Assembly: GCA_946894095.1 (NCBI GenBank)
Contig: OX335643.1
Span: forward strand, 5,629,036-5,693,035
DNA length: 64,000 nt
Source: Incurvaria masculella
Lineage: Eukaryota > Arthropoda > Insecta > Lepidoptera > Incurvariidae
Reading direction: 5' to 3'
Positions 44,493 to 55,167 of this stretch are shown piece by piece. Position numbers and translations under genes: made by a program. The notes under the pieces were generated by a model. That model saw only the letters and a list, made by a program, of their open reading frames with translations. It made no database searches and was not told the origin of the DNA. The stretch's first letter is position 1, and every line of letters begins with the position of its first letter.

Positions 44493-44732
44493 TACAGGAT
44501 GTCCGAGGAGCCATTGTATATAATCCAATAAACGCAGAGGGGTGGGGTAAATCCGCTACCCGTGCGCGAGCATAGAGTGCGCTCACACTGTCATATGCCT
44601 TTACTTTGTTGGATTTAAGCGATAAAATTGGTAATAATTGAGATAAAAGAAAAATTCTTTCATCACTGCACTAAACATATGATACATATCACCATCCTTC
44701 GATATCCCTGACCGAACCTCGGACACCCTGTA
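44493..44732. mobile_element. Short inverted-repeat element ending in TACAGG-TGTCCGAGG
   Basis: The left end reads TACAGGATGTCCGAGG and the right end, reversed, TACAGGGTGTCCGAGG: 16 bases with one mismatch. No coding sequence. Such ends are common in insect dispersed repeats. Confidence 0.6.
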
Positions 44733-45721
44733 TTCACAAAAAAAATACAGTATCAACACTGAACAAATACATCGTTCAGGAATAACCTAAGATTCCAGAC
44801 AAAAATAATAATCATCAAAAACAAATTACAAGTGTCAAGGATTATTCAGAGTTGTAATCTAGATTTTACCGGCTAAAATTCTAATGGTTTTGTGCTAATG
44901 TTATTCTAATTTTATTATTAAGGTGTATAAAAATATACAAGACAGTTTTAGTTTGTGCGATTTATACAATTTTATCCGAAACAATTGTAATTCTTGTAAG
45001 CATTACAAATATTTGAGAAAGTATTTCCCAAGTTGCCGTCGGTGTTTTCATTAAAAAAAATCCTAATTTATTAATTTATTTATTTATACACTAGCAGCTT
45101 CACGCTAATACATAATGTTGCTGATGGCGTGAATAATTTCCAGGATTTATCAGAGAATTAATGATTCATTTACTTTTCTGCATGTACAAAAAATTATAAA
45201 AATAATTCTACAAACACAATTTATCAGATTGGGAAAAAATCAAGATACTAAATCACAAACCAAAACAATTGTCAAGGAATCAGTTCCCATTCAGTCTTAA
45301 AGACATACCTATTTTAAAATAAAACATCGTATACATTATACATTTACAATGGCTGGCTCAGTCTAGAAGAAATCAAAAAAAGAATTAGGTACCTTTATGT
45401 ACACCCAAGAAAGACTTGATTCTTTTTTTTCACATTTTATATACATCCTAATAGGCATCCTTCAATATAAACATAATAATAATCACCATTTCCCTCTTAA
45501 TTACTAACAATAATAAAGGTGGGTGCATTTCCCAGCAAGCCTCGGTGTATCTTAACTCTAAGCGTTAGAAATATACGGACGTGTCATTATTGCTTTTGTC
45601 TACTTATGTACGTACGTACCAGTCCATACTGGCCTTATTTTGGAACATGATTGCTTCTTATCTTTTATGAATGACCCGGTAGCTTTGCTCTTTATATAAA
45701 TGTTGTTTGGAAATAAAGTTA
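44733..45721. other. AT-rich intergenic DNA, nothing recognised
   Basis: No coding, RNA or element features were supported in this stretch. Confidence 0.35.
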
Positions 45722-45907
45722 CCCGGTAGAAAATAATGCACATGGGGGAAAGAGACAATCGGCTAGTTTCGGCTTTGTAAAGGCTCATCTCTCTCGCACA
45801 TAGTGCAAAGGTACTGGGTGGCAGTGAGTGACAGCAATGACGCTCTACAAAGCCGAAACTCGCCGATTGTCTCTTTCAACATGCGATGTGCATTATTTAC
45901 CGCCGGG
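45722..45907. mobile_element. Foldback MITE
   Basis: Ends CCCGGTAGAAAATAATGCAC and, reversed, CCCGGCGGTAAATAATGCAC. Pairing continues through GAAAGAGACAATCGGC and GAGTTTCGGCTTTGTA, giving arms of about 70 bases around a loop of about 40. Confidence 0.7.
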
Positions 45908-46146
45908 CACTGTAGAACTCTGACTACCCGAACACCGATTATCGGTGATCCGTGAATACGGTGATCGGATCTTCTCAAAGATCCAAACGCACAAACGGTT
46001 TTTCTATAAAATACGAAGAAACTAAAATAAAAATTATAAGGCCATTACGTGTGCGCCAAAAACACCAAAAGAACTAAAAATCCGAGCCAATCACAGAGTA
46101 GAGTTCAAATATTGTGATCATACTTTTAACGAGCCGCTCGCGTTGC

Positions 46147-46311
46147 TAAGGCCCGAGTGCACGAAAGGACAAAAATAAAAATCAACATCAACGTCTGATT
46201 AAACACGTCACTTTGGATGAACAGTATGAAAGGAACTCCATGCGGTTCACTAAAAGTGACGTGTTTGAACATTGATGAACTCAGCCGTCTCTTCGCGCAA
46301 TCAGGGCTAAG
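46147..46311 (-). mobile_element. Small inverted-repeat element, family D, copy 2
   Basis: TAAGGCCCGAGTGCACGAAA at the left; GCGCAATCAGGGCTAA at the right. Same internal blocks as 55168-55330 (CCATGCGGTTCACTAAAAGT, GACGTGTTTGAACATTG). Confidence 0.65.
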
Positions 46312-47352
46312 TCTTTGATAACTACAGAACTGTCACTAAAGGGGGCTGGAGCCAAACAAGGACCTAATAAAATTGTTAAATTGTAAAAAAAAGTTAAATG
46401 GTTTACTTAAAATTAGGGAGGCTTTAATTAACAAGCTAGTCTCGGCTCAGGCATCCATGACAAATACAGAAGAAACATCTTTCAAAATATTGGGACCCTG
46501 CCAAATCCAGGTTTAATCGTAGATACCCAATCATCCTGGATTGATACAAACACTGGGTTGAAATACACTTATAAATTTAACAAAAGCACATTATACAGAT
46601 TCCACAAGTCATGGATAATACGGGGACCTGATAGGGGGTTAACTTCCAATATAAATCACTAGACATATAGTCAATGTATGTAGGTATAATACTGAGGCAT
46701 TGATTACAGGAGAAGGGAATGTAGGAAAATTCCAAATTATAAGTGTACAGCAGGTGGCGAAATTGGATGACGCAATACCCGCGAATGGTATGTTCGGGAT
46801 TTTTCTTTAATTAATGTGTTTCGCTTTACGGTCAATTAGACATACATACACATCACGTTCCTCGGAATAAGCGACATACCTGCTTAGTACGATAAATATA
46901 TTTACTTAGGCAAAGTGACCATACACCCAATTGTTTAGAAACTGTTTTAATTTAACCAATAAATTCTTTAAATAATGCTTTTTTCATTGACAATAATTTT
47001 TATGCTCTTTTCTTACTAAAAGTTAAAACTTATAGGCACAGCCATGTCAAAATGAAAGTGAACGTGCACGGGTGACTTAGGAACTTACCGCTACCAAGTC
47101 GATGTAATACTTCATAAAGTTCAGGTACATAGAACCGGTAAACTTAGAGCATGTATGGAAAGTTGTATGTCTGCAAATGAAGCGAAAGAGGTTTGATGTG
47201 ATCGTACCGTATGGCGCTCTATCATCTCTGCCTACCCCTCCGTCCTTTTTTTTGACAGGTATTTAACAAAAACAAAAGATGAAGCCTGTAAACTATTGGG
47301 AATAAGGTAGCCATATATCTAACGGTTTATATTGGAAATTACATCTCTTCAT
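46312..47352. other. Intergenic, mostly unrecognised
   Basis: It contains a short family E match at 46852-46915. Otherwise no gene, RNA or element was recognised. Confidence 0.35.
46852..46915 (+). repeat. Short dispersed repeat family E, copy 2
   Basis: GGAATAAGCGACATACCTGC, TTAGTACGATAAATATATTT and ACTTA match 52146-52205. Confidence 0.5.
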
Positions 47353-47358
47353 TTTATT
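47353..47358 (-). terminator. Polyadenylation signal of the THAP gene
   Basis: TTTATT on the plus strand gives AATAAA on the minus strand, 66 bases or so after the stop codon at 47425-47427. Confidence 0.5.
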
Positions 47359-47424
47359 AAAACTTTAGGTACACCTGCATAAAGGAACGGATTCTGTACT
47401 AGTTCAGGTTAGACGAACAGTCCA

Positions 47425-50400
47425 TCAACCACCACAATTCAAGTTAGCCTCCATCAATCTATCGTTACCCTCACTCTGCACAGATCCACCCTTAATCCCA
47501 TTTTCGTCGCATCCTTCCGACGGACTCACCTCCCGCGCGTCGCTTTTCTGCCCTTGTCCTATACTAACAATATTCTTAATGTAACTCTCCATATTCTTGC
47601 GCATTGCCATCAGTATCTGATGCTCCAGGTTCAACGGGTCGAAGTTGACGGCCGGGGAGGTCCGATCGGGGTCCTTGGGTAGCAGCATCATCTCGGACGT
47701 GTCCGGCTTGCCCTGGCCGTTCATGTGCCAGCGCTTGTGAAGGAGGAACACGTCCGGGTCCTTGAAGCATTTCGAGCAGTCCTCGCACTTGAAGGCGGTC
47801 CTGGTCGGCTTGGCGGCGGCGACGGGGCCGCAGCGCTTCCTCACCGACGGGTTGGAGTCGGTGATGGTGTCCCGGTGGTACCAGCCCGTGCGCGTGACGA
47901 CCGGGTGCAGGTGGCCGAACTCGTCCCGCACGACGTCGGTCGCGTGCCAGCCGCGCTCCTCCCTCGTCTCGGTCGTGTCGTGCGGGGTCAGGTCTTTCGG
48001 TGGCGTCGACTGTTGGCTGTCTTCTTCCTCGCTGGGCGAACCGTCTGTGACATTGAAAAACAGAAAACGTTTTTAAGAATTTCATTGGTTTTGATTGATT
48101 GACACAATCTCAGTATGTGTGGGCATGTTCATTTGAAAATCCACCATCAGCTGGCAAAAAGACAGAAGAAGAAAAGTTGGGCATGAAAAGAATAAAAAAA
48201 AAACTGACCAAGTGCAAGTCGGACGGATGAAGGGTTCCGTACCATGCCAAAAAACTTGTCTTTACCCTTCAATTTTTTACTATTTGTTATTATAGCGGCA
48301 ATAGAAATACAAACTCTGTGAACATTAAAAAATTCTAGCTATTACGGTTAATGAGATACGGCCTGCTGACTGACAGACGGATGGAAGGATGGACGGACGG
48401 ATAGCTGAGGCCTAGTGATAGGGTCCAGTTGGCACTTGGTCCAGTTGGCCCTGGGTCCAGTTGGCCCTGGGTCCAGTTGGCCCTGGGTCCAGTTGGCCCT
48501 GGGTCCAGTTGGCCCTGGGTCCAGTTGGCCCTGGGTCCAGTTGGCCCTGGGTCCAGTTGGCACTGGGTCCAGTTGGCACCCTTTGGGTCCCGAACCCTAA
48601 AATCGAGGTCAAAACAGAAGCATACCGGAAGCGTTGCTGGCGGGCTGACCGGGGAGAGCGGCCGACGCGTTGGCTGCATGCATCGCCAGCATTGTCTGCA
48701 CGTACACCGCGTGTGCCAGCTGCTGCTGTATCTGTGCACGATAATACAGGTTGTCCGTTAGTAAAAATTGCTAAGCTTGAAATTAGTTACAGCTGATTGT
48801 ATAGCTGTTCAACAAAATACAAAAATTATATCAGGGATACAAAATTTTCCAATATTGAAAATTTTTCAATAGAGTAAAATATCTGCCTTTAGCAATTTAT
48901 TCATGAATTACATTGCATACAACCAAGCATTAAACTATTTTTAAAACGACTTATACAAATTAAAAAAAAACCTACAAAAAAACCATTTACTTTCAATAAA
49001 AAGGTGAAATATCTATGTAATCGTACAGCTTTTAACTTATCTATCAGCACAGTCATTCTAAAATATAATAAGTATTCTTATTACATTCATACGGACAGAA
49101 GACATTTCATGAGAGGTCATCCCATATCTCAATAAGTCCCTCACGCACAAGCTATAGCATCTGAAAAGGAATGATCTACGCACAATGGTGGGAATCATGA
49201 CAGGATATTGTTAGCTTAACAAAAACCTTTGCAATTTTGGGGTGACCGACAGCCCTCTTTGTCGTGGCTGCATGGAAAGAACGGAAACAACCGCCCATGT
49301 ACTGTTGGAGTGTAACAGTGTGGCCGACCAATGGCCGCAGACCCAGGAAGCACCGGGATTTCTTACAGAGACCTGTAGTTATGTAAAGGTTATGCTAGAC
49401 TTCGGGGACGAACTGGGATGGCTCACATAGTCACTTTTGTGACTAGTTAGTTAGTTGGGCAAATGTTATCGGTGCTAAACCTACCACTAAAGAGAGGTCA
49501 TTGTGCGCCACAGGGGTGACTATGTGAGCCATCCCAGCTCGGCCCACAATCCAGCAATTTTTTTAAATTCCCGCAGGCCTCTGGGAGGGATCCCGGTGCT
49601 CCCAGGGTCCATGCTCATTGATCGGCCACACTCCTGCACTCCAACAGACATGGGCGGTTGTCTTTAAGCTGCCGGAGGTGGTCAGTGCTGAAACTGTGAA
49701 TGGATTTAAAAACCGACTAGTAAAAAACTTAAAGAAAATAAACAATAACAACTAAGCAATCATAATAATAAAAAAAATCATAATAAATGTTTATTGTGAA
49801 TGATAAGTAAATAGTAGTAATAACAATTGGGTTGTTGAGATGTTGACGTTCAAATCCCAGGAGAAGGCACCTGCTCCAGTTCCTTTCACCGTCTTTAATC
49901 CATCTGTGTAGATTCTAATTTCCTTCACCCCAGTTTGGTTATTGTCTTCTTCCATTAGTTGGAATACAACTTTTGTTTCACAAAGATGTGGTTTATGGGA
50001 ATTTCAGGTGCCTAAAACCAAGCAACAGCTTCATGTATTTCAAGCTCACCTGTTGCTCGGAGAGGTTGTCGCCGTCGGACCGCGGCGCGAGCGTGCGGCA
50101 CGGCGCCGGAGACTCGTCCGGCAGGTTCTGCGAAGGCACCGCGTCTTTACGCAGTGTGCGCCAGTGCCCTGCAGTGGAATGAGACATTTTTATCACCCGT
50201 AACGGAATTGATACGTACAGAGCGCATCACATTATTATTTTACGTTTACGGATAAACAATGTCCAGCTCACTTACTTAGCTCGATGTTTCGTCCACCACG
50301 CTGTGGACATCATCAGGATTTGCGACACGACCTGAAGGACCTCTGACGCTTCGTCCAGTCAGATGTAAGCTCAAGTCAGAGCTAAGTAAGTGAGCTGAAC

Positions 50401-51254
50401 ACTGTTTATCCGTAAACGTAAAATAATATGTCGAACAACATTGAAAATCTAAACAGAGCGCATCACGCTCAGCGCCACAGTAGGCATTGGCATTTGCAAG
50501 CAAATCGTATATGGGTCAAAGTCCAATGTGTGGCGGCGCCTAGGGTGATGCCGTTGGCAGTTTGTACCCGCCGATAGATGGGTGTTTTAAGATGGTTTGA
50601 ACATGTAATGGGTGACAAAAGAATGACAAAACAAATTTACAGAGTAGGAGTGGAATTGGAAATATGGAGCCAGAACCAGATTTTTTTTAAGTTACGTGAG
50701 GCAATTTATGGCATATGCCAGGCCCTCGCCTAAGAGGTGATGCCCATGGGCTTTCAAATTTACACAGGGGCTGCAAAAACCATGCCGGCCGGGTAGGTGC
50801 TTCTACACACGTATGTTGGAAGGACCCCAGGTTGAACTTGAGGGAAATACCTCATCAGGGAATACATTCCATACTTTACCGACCCTATGGATAAAGGATC
50901 AACAGGACTGGTTGCTTTCGTTTTGGGATTGTGTACAGTGAATAGGCGCATTTCCAGCCAGCTCCGCGTTAAGCGATGAGAAGAAGAGGACGAAGTGATA
51001 CCGATTTACATCTTTCGCTAAAAGGATCCACTTTTTTGCTTACCTTTGTTCTTGCCGACCGTCGTGCAAGTGTAGTCCTGCGCCGTAAAATGCCTGCTGC
51101 ACACCTTGGAGTACTTGGTGTAGGGCTTCCCGCGCTTTAGCACCAGGTTCCAGTGGGCGGCGAGCGCCGTGTCCCGCGGGAACTGATGGAAGGAGACGTC
51201 GCGCGCCTTGCCCGCCATGGAGGTGCAGCGCGGCACCGTGCAGTAGTAGGGCAT
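47425..51254 (-). CDS. THAP and C2H2 zinc finger protein
   Basis: Four exons on the minus strand: 51254-51044, 50168-50050, 48731-48626 and 48044-47425. Phases join without a break into 351 residues plus stop. Residues 1-56 form a THAP zinc finger, a DNA-binding fold shared with P-element transposase: C5-x4-C10, W35 and C52-x2-H55, with the conserved FP at 25-26. A long linker follows, with a glutamine- and alanine-rich stretch (IQQQLAHAVYVQTMLAMHAA) and an acidic SEEED segment. Near residues 230-255 is one C2H2 finger, C-x2-C-x12-H-x3-H. The C-terminal part is polar and includes LEHQILMAMRKNMESYIKN, a likely helix. It is probably a nuclear DNA-binding regulator; targets are unknown. The start sits 28 bases into an exon whose acceptor ends at 51283, so a non-coding first exon lies upstream. 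Intron 3 contains a family L repeat. Confidence 0.87.
48208..48603 (-). repeat. Family L repeat, copy 6, carrying a new minisatellite
   Basis: Begins CTGACCAAGTGCAAGTCGG and ends TTTGGGTCCCGAACCCTAAA. Near its end a 16-bp unit has expanded (separate entry). It lies in THAP gene intron 3, ending some 22 bases from the donor of exon 3 (48626). Confidence 0.75.
48422..48581. repeat. 16-bp minisatellite, ten units
   Basis: Ten units of GGTCCAGTTGGCCCTG start every 16 bases from 48422 to 48566. The first and last two units read GGCACTT, GGCACTG and GGCACCC. The ancestral family L sequence in this place is GGGTTCCGTTGGCACCCTTT, a single copy, so the array arose inside this copy. Open frames on both strands (WVQLALGP and similar) are by-products. 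Confidence 0.9.
49160..49440 (+). pseudogene. LINE ORF2 C-terminal fragment, plus strand
   Basis: Readable residues include LKRNDLRTMVGIMTGYC, a stop, then a frame from 49242 with SPLCRGCMERTETTAHVLLE C, matching the late cysteine-histidine motif (C-x2-C-x7-H-x4-C) of RNase H-bearing LINE ORF2 proteins. It lies in THAP gene intron 2 and is decayed. Confidence 0.7.
49515..49680 (-). pseudogene. LINE ORF2 C-terminal fragment, minus strand
   Basis: It is an inverted, diverged copy of 49260-49440: GTGACTATGTGAGCCATCCC mirrors GGGATGGCTCACATAGTCAC and GGCCACACTCCTGCACTCCAA mirrors the sequence for ECNSVAD. A separate plus-strand LINE tail (VNGFKNRLVKNLKK then stop) follows at 49692-49752. Confidence 0.65.
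50233..50428. mobile_element. Foldback element in THAP gene intron 1/2 region
   Basis: TATTATTTTACGTTTACGGA at the left pairs with TCCGTAAACGTAAAATAATA at the right, continuing through TAAACA-TGT and AGCTCACTTACTTAGCTC: arms of about 47 bases. The sequence ACAGAGCGCATCAC occurs on both sides (near 50217 and 50453). It lies between THAP exons 1 and 2. Confidence 0.7.
50697..50960 (+). repeat. Dispersed repeat family C, longest copy
   Basis: GGCATATGCCAGGCCCTCGC, GATGCCCATGGGC, GGGGCTGCAAAAACCATGCC, GGTAGGTGCTTCTACACACG and TACCGACCCTATGGATAAAG. Shorter copies are at 35545-35650 and 40003-40151. Confidence 0.65.
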
Positions 51255-51334
51255 CCTGCCGCGCTCACTGGGACATTGCTGTCTGAAATTATAAGATTTT
51301 TTTTATTTATATATATTTTTTTATATTCCTAAAA

Positions 51335-51730
51335 GATGTTGATGTAGTAGAAAGAGTTCAGAGATGGGCTACTAAAATGCCATCTGCACTCAAGTACAAG
51401 CCTTATGAAATCCGACTTCGGACACTAGGGTTTTGAGCACTTTGCAATGACGTAGAGAAAGAGGACATCTTTTTAAGATTTTGAATGGCTACTATAATGT
51501 GATCAAGCTACAGGAAATGTACACACGCAACTAAAACACCAACCTCCGTGGCCATTATATGAAGTAATGCTATACCTCCGCCAAGCTATGAAAACCCTCG
51601 CAAGCACTTCACCTCAAACAGAGTTGTGGACTCTTGTAATAAGACTACTACCTAGTTATGTTATTTGGTCTTAATTCAGTGAATCAGTTTAAAAACAGAC
51701 TCGAGAAGTGTACTAAACAAAAAAAAATTT
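51335..51730 (+). pseudogene. LINE reverse transcriptase C-terminal remnant
   Basis: Broken frames on the plus strand read DVDVVERVQRWATKMPSALK and YKPYEIRLRTLG, later SVNQFKNRLEKCTKQ. These are typical of the region after the reverse transcriptase domain in CR1/Jockey-type LINEs. Several stops and frameshifts interrupt it. It lies upstream of the THAP coding exon. Confidence 0.65.
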
Positions 51731-52639
51731 AGTGTTGTGATACACACGCATCAGGGAAAGCGCTAGTTTATCAAAAAATAATTAATAATAATAATAAGTA
51801 GAGAAGGCGACTTCCCTAAATAAAGACACTCACTGTCGTATTCAGAGTAAGCTGCCAAAGTTAGTACGCAGACTAGCATCAGACTAACCAAAAAAAATCC
51901 GTGTGTTGAAGTTAGTCCTACCACTTTAAACACGACTATCAAGGGCTAAGAATCGTGATATGGATGTAGGTATAAGCTAGTTCATTAAAGAAACTATATA
52001 GAAATGGCGGCTTGTACTTGTCCAACGGAAGGTACGGTCAGCATAATATTGTTACAAAGTATACATTTATGTTTTAAGATTTTGTAATATTTAATTTAAT
52101 TTATTTATATTATAGATTAAACATAAACACATTAAACATATTACATTCCATGGAATAAGTGACGTACCTGCTTAGTACGAAAAAGTATATTTACTTATGA
52201 TGTATCAGTTCAAGAGGTAGGAAAACGTTAATAAAATTGTGGGTCGTTTAAATGTGTTAATTTATATTTTAAAAGGCATTTTTGCATGCCACTAGGTCCA
52301 GAAGATTCATCTGAACCAAGTAATTAACTTAAGGCTGTCGAGAAGTCACAGGAAATCTATGATTTGAAAATTTTAAGAAATGCATTCTTTGTCCATTCAT
52401 TGGTCAAGGCACAATTTTTTACGGCGACTGCGATTAAACTAGCGAAATCGTCTTCCAGGACCTAAGGTTTCCCTACCCCTAAAACATAACAGATTTTTAA
52501 TTAAAAAAAATTATAGGTATATGTGTTTTTATTTTTCGTAGGTATCTGTATTTTCTGTAAAGAATTTAACATTAAGATAGACAACTTTTTCTAATGCTTA
52601 TTAGCCAATCAATATTTATCAATCTAAGAGGTATACAGG
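51731..52639. other. Intergenic or 5' region of the THAP gene, mostly unrecognised
   Basis: It contains the family E match at 52146-52205. The non-coding first exon and promoter of the THAP gene may lie here but cannot be placed. Confidence 0.3.
52146..52205 (+). repeat. Short dispersed repeat family E, copy 3
   Basis: GGAATAAGTGACGTACCTGC, TTAGTACGAAAAAGTATATT and TACTTA match 46852-46915 and, reversed in part, 7678-7735. Confidence 0.5.
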
Positions 52640-52782
52640 GTAAACTTTTCCAGTGGGCCTTCAGGGCTAGATCCGAAATGTAAGAAATAGCGAAAAACCC
52701 TCAAAGGATCACTCCTCTCACGGATTTTGATAAAGACTAAAAATTCATTAATAGATTTTTGATTTTTTTGTTTCCCTAGCCG

Positions 52783-53787
52783 ACTTCATGAATACAATTT
52801 CAAAAGGAATTATTCGGTACAAATTCCTGAACGAAGTGAATGGACAATGAAGACAACCAAATTCAGGAACGGAGACCTAGTGTGGTACACAGACGGCTCT
52901 AAATGTGGCGAAAAAATAGGATCAGGAGTATATGGAGATAAGCCCAGGGTGCGGAAATACACGTCCATATATCAGGCTGAAGTATTTGCAATCATAGATT
53001 GCGTACACGAAAACCTACTACGATCCTACAAAAACCAACCCATCTTCATCCTCTCAGATAGTCAGGCAGCCTTGAAGGCACTACTATCTGCAGAGATTAA
53101 ATCTAAGCTCACCCTTAACTGCATCCAAACGCTGAATGTGCTAGGGGAAATGAATGACGTAACCCTAAGATGGGTACCAGGTCACTCAGGAATCGACAGC
53201 AACGAACATGCCGATGAACTGGCGAAAGAAGGAGCTAATAAACCCCAGATGGGACCTGAACCATCCTGTGGGATTTCCAAAAGCACTGCACTCGGAACAT
53301 TACATGACTGGGCTCAAAACCAAAGCCTGTGCCAGTGGAAAAGCAAGCCAGGACTAAAGCACGCCAAGGCCCTTATAATGGAATTTTCCCAGAAAAGAGC
53401 ATTCGAGCTAATCAACCTAAGCCGAAATCAACTCAGAGTAATTACCAGAGCTCTAACAGGTCACTGTAACCTTAACAAACACCTGCACAGGATGAGGTTG
53501 ACAGATTCAGATTTATGCAGGTTCTGTCTTGAACAAGAGGAGACACCGATCCACCTTCTGTGCGACTGTGGACCACTAATTCATAAAAGAAATGCCATCC
53601 TTGGGGGATACTTACTAGACCCAGATGATATCAAAGTCATCACACCTCAAAAAATCCTGCACTTCCTGAAGGAGGCAGGAATTGAGGGTGAACTGTAAGA
53701 AGGGAAAAGTCACAATAGATCTGTAAAGGTCGCAGTGACAGCGGACAAAAAAAGCCCGCAGCCCAACTTCAAATAATAATAATAAAT
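52783..53787 (+). mobile_element. 5'-truncated RNase H LINE with 11-bp target duplication
   Basis: TTCCCTAGCCG precedes the element (about 52772-52782) and follows it (about 53788-53798). The insert ends in (AAT)n, about five units, as expected for a non-LTR retrotransposon 3' end. Only the RNase H and terminal part of ORF2 remain. Confidence 0.85.
52847..53698 (+). CDS. LINE ORF2 C-terminal part: RNase H domain and zinc motif
   Basis: A 283-residue open frame, intact from an internal ATG. RNase H catalytic signature: YTDGS (Asp), YQAEVFA (Glu), LSDSQAA (Asp) and HADELA (Asp), with the WVPGHSGI motif. Near the end is CRFCLEQEETPIHLLCDC (C-x2-C-x8-H-x4-C). RNase H removes the RNA strand during target-primed reverse transcription. 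The endonuclease and reverse transcriptase domains are missing because the copy is 5' truncated. It belongs to the I/R1-type group of LINEs that keep RNase H. It is unlikely to be a host gene. Confidence 0.88.
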   Translation: MKTTKFRNGDLVWYTDGSKCGEKIGSGVYGDKPRVRKYTSIYQAEVFAIIDCVHENLLRSYKNQPIFILSDSQAALKALLSAEIKSKLTLNCIQTLNVLGEMNDVTLRWVPGHSGIDSNEHADELAKEGANKPQMGPEPSCGISKSTALGTLHDWAQNQSLCQWKSKPGLKHAKALIMEFSQKRAFELINLSRNQLRVITRALTGHCNLNKHLHRMRLTDSDLCRFCLEQEETPIHLLCDCGPLIHKRNAILGGYLLDPDDIKVITPQKILHFLKEAGIEGEL

Positions 53788-53989
53788 TCCCTAGCCGCGA
53801 ATCGAACACGTTCATTTTGAAAAAAATAACGCAACGTGCATTATTGCACCAGTCAAAAGTGTCGCTTACAAGAAACAAATCCTGTGAAGTAATGTTATAC
53901 AACAAACTAAAGGAAAGTGTTGATTTTTAATAAACTGATTAAAATGTTACAGTATTCATACATTGCCCGTACCTAAAAAATAAAAATAC

Positions 53990-55165
53990 AGACGTAGATT
54001 TCAATCAAATATTTTAGAATCCAAAATTTTATAAACATAGTTTAACATTAAGAGCATGTAAACAGTTATCGCCTTTAGTTTTATGATAGGATAATGACTC
54101 TCTTACACACAATTTCACGGGCGACATTCCAAAGAATCTTCCCGCGACTTTTAGAAGTCATAGTTCTGTTCACTTCAACCAGTAAAACCCTATACCGACC
54201 TAAAAACGCAAGTGAGTACATATCACTGCGTGCTCTGATTTGATATTTTGATTTGCAGTCGGGACCGCACTGTGTGGGTATAGATAGCGATATAGGGGAA
54301 GCGAGATAGCATGCGATTCGCAAGTACAAGCCGACATTTCTCTATAGGTTCTTTATTGAACCAGGATATATGTTTGATCAACCGTAAAGCACATTACACA
54401 TTAATCAATGAAAGATACCTTGTTAAAAGAACTACTTTATGAATATACTGTAACCAGAACCAGCAAAACATAGCATTGGCTGGTTATGCGTTTTCCTATT
54501 TCGTCACCTGCTGTATACCCATGAGATGCTTAAGAAAAAATATAACTTCCGATAGGATTTATTGCCGAAAGTGTGGAATTAAGAGAACGTGAGCGCGCCC
54601 TTACACACCAAAAATAGTTAGGACGATTGAGGGGGCCTAGAGCTGACCCGCGCCGGGCAAGCCAGTAGCTATGGTGTAAGGAATGCGATTGGGGTTTGCA
54701 AGCTAACAATGAAATTAACAGCACATGGAATGTGTGGGAGTTTAACTTAACAGGACATGAACACAAACGATCGTGAATCGGGATTGCTAACTCTCTAAAT
54801 GGCTTACCTTCCAGTTTAAAGCATGAAAACGCAAGCGGTGCACTTGTGGTTGAATTGCTTCTAGAAGTAAACAAACATAAATTAATGGCGAATAGCGACG
54901 CGGTTTGAAACAAATGCCACAGAAAGTTTGACAATTGACATTAGTGCTATTTGACAGCTGGGATCACAGAAAATAAAATCAAATGCTGACATAATGGCTG
55001 TGTTCGGGCAAAGTCCTCCGAGCCATTTCGTTCAAGAAAGAGCCAGAAACCTCAGAACATAAATAAACCAGAAACAGCATTTTATTCCGGGAGATCACGA
55101 TATTTTTGGTCCCGATTAGGTAAATGGCTCAACCTGGCAAACCCTCTGATGCTAAATTATGTCGG
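53990..55165. other. Intergenic, no gene recognised
   Basis: A 134-codon minus-strand frame (54934-54530) has no recognisable domain and no supporting splice sites. Nothing else was seen. Confidence 0.35.
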
Positions 55166-55167
55166 TC

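Larger units (their letters stand above)
52640..53985 (-). repeat. Family A repeat, copy 3, split by a LINE insertion
   Basis: The left part (GGGCTAGATCCGAAATG, ATAGCGAAAAACCCTCAAAG, GATAAAGACTAAAAATTC) and right part (TAGCCGCGAATCGAACACG, AAGTGTCGCTTAC, AACAAACTAAAGGAAAGTGT) together correspond to the reverse complement of the copies at 1-430 and 5740-6125. They are separated by the LINE fragment 52783-53787. Confidence 0.75.

Noticed and set aside
47576..48102. Long frames overlapping the last THAP exon on both strands
   Set aside because: Only the frame with FKCEDCSKCF and matching splice phase with exon 3 makes a zinc finger; the others are GC-driven shadows.
48429..48600. Collagen-like or silk-like protein on either strand
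   Set aside because: The Gly-Pro pattern arises from the 16-bp satellite inside a dispersed repeat.
48335..48796. Open frames with repeated WTQGQLDPGPTGPRA or LALGPVGPGSSWPWVQ
   Set aside because: Readings of the 16-bp minisatellite; a 16-base unit gives three-unit repeats in every frame without stops. No gene context.
54530..54934. 134-codon minus-strand frame
   Set aside because: No recognisable domain, cysteine- and serine-rich composition typical of chance frames, and no partner exons.
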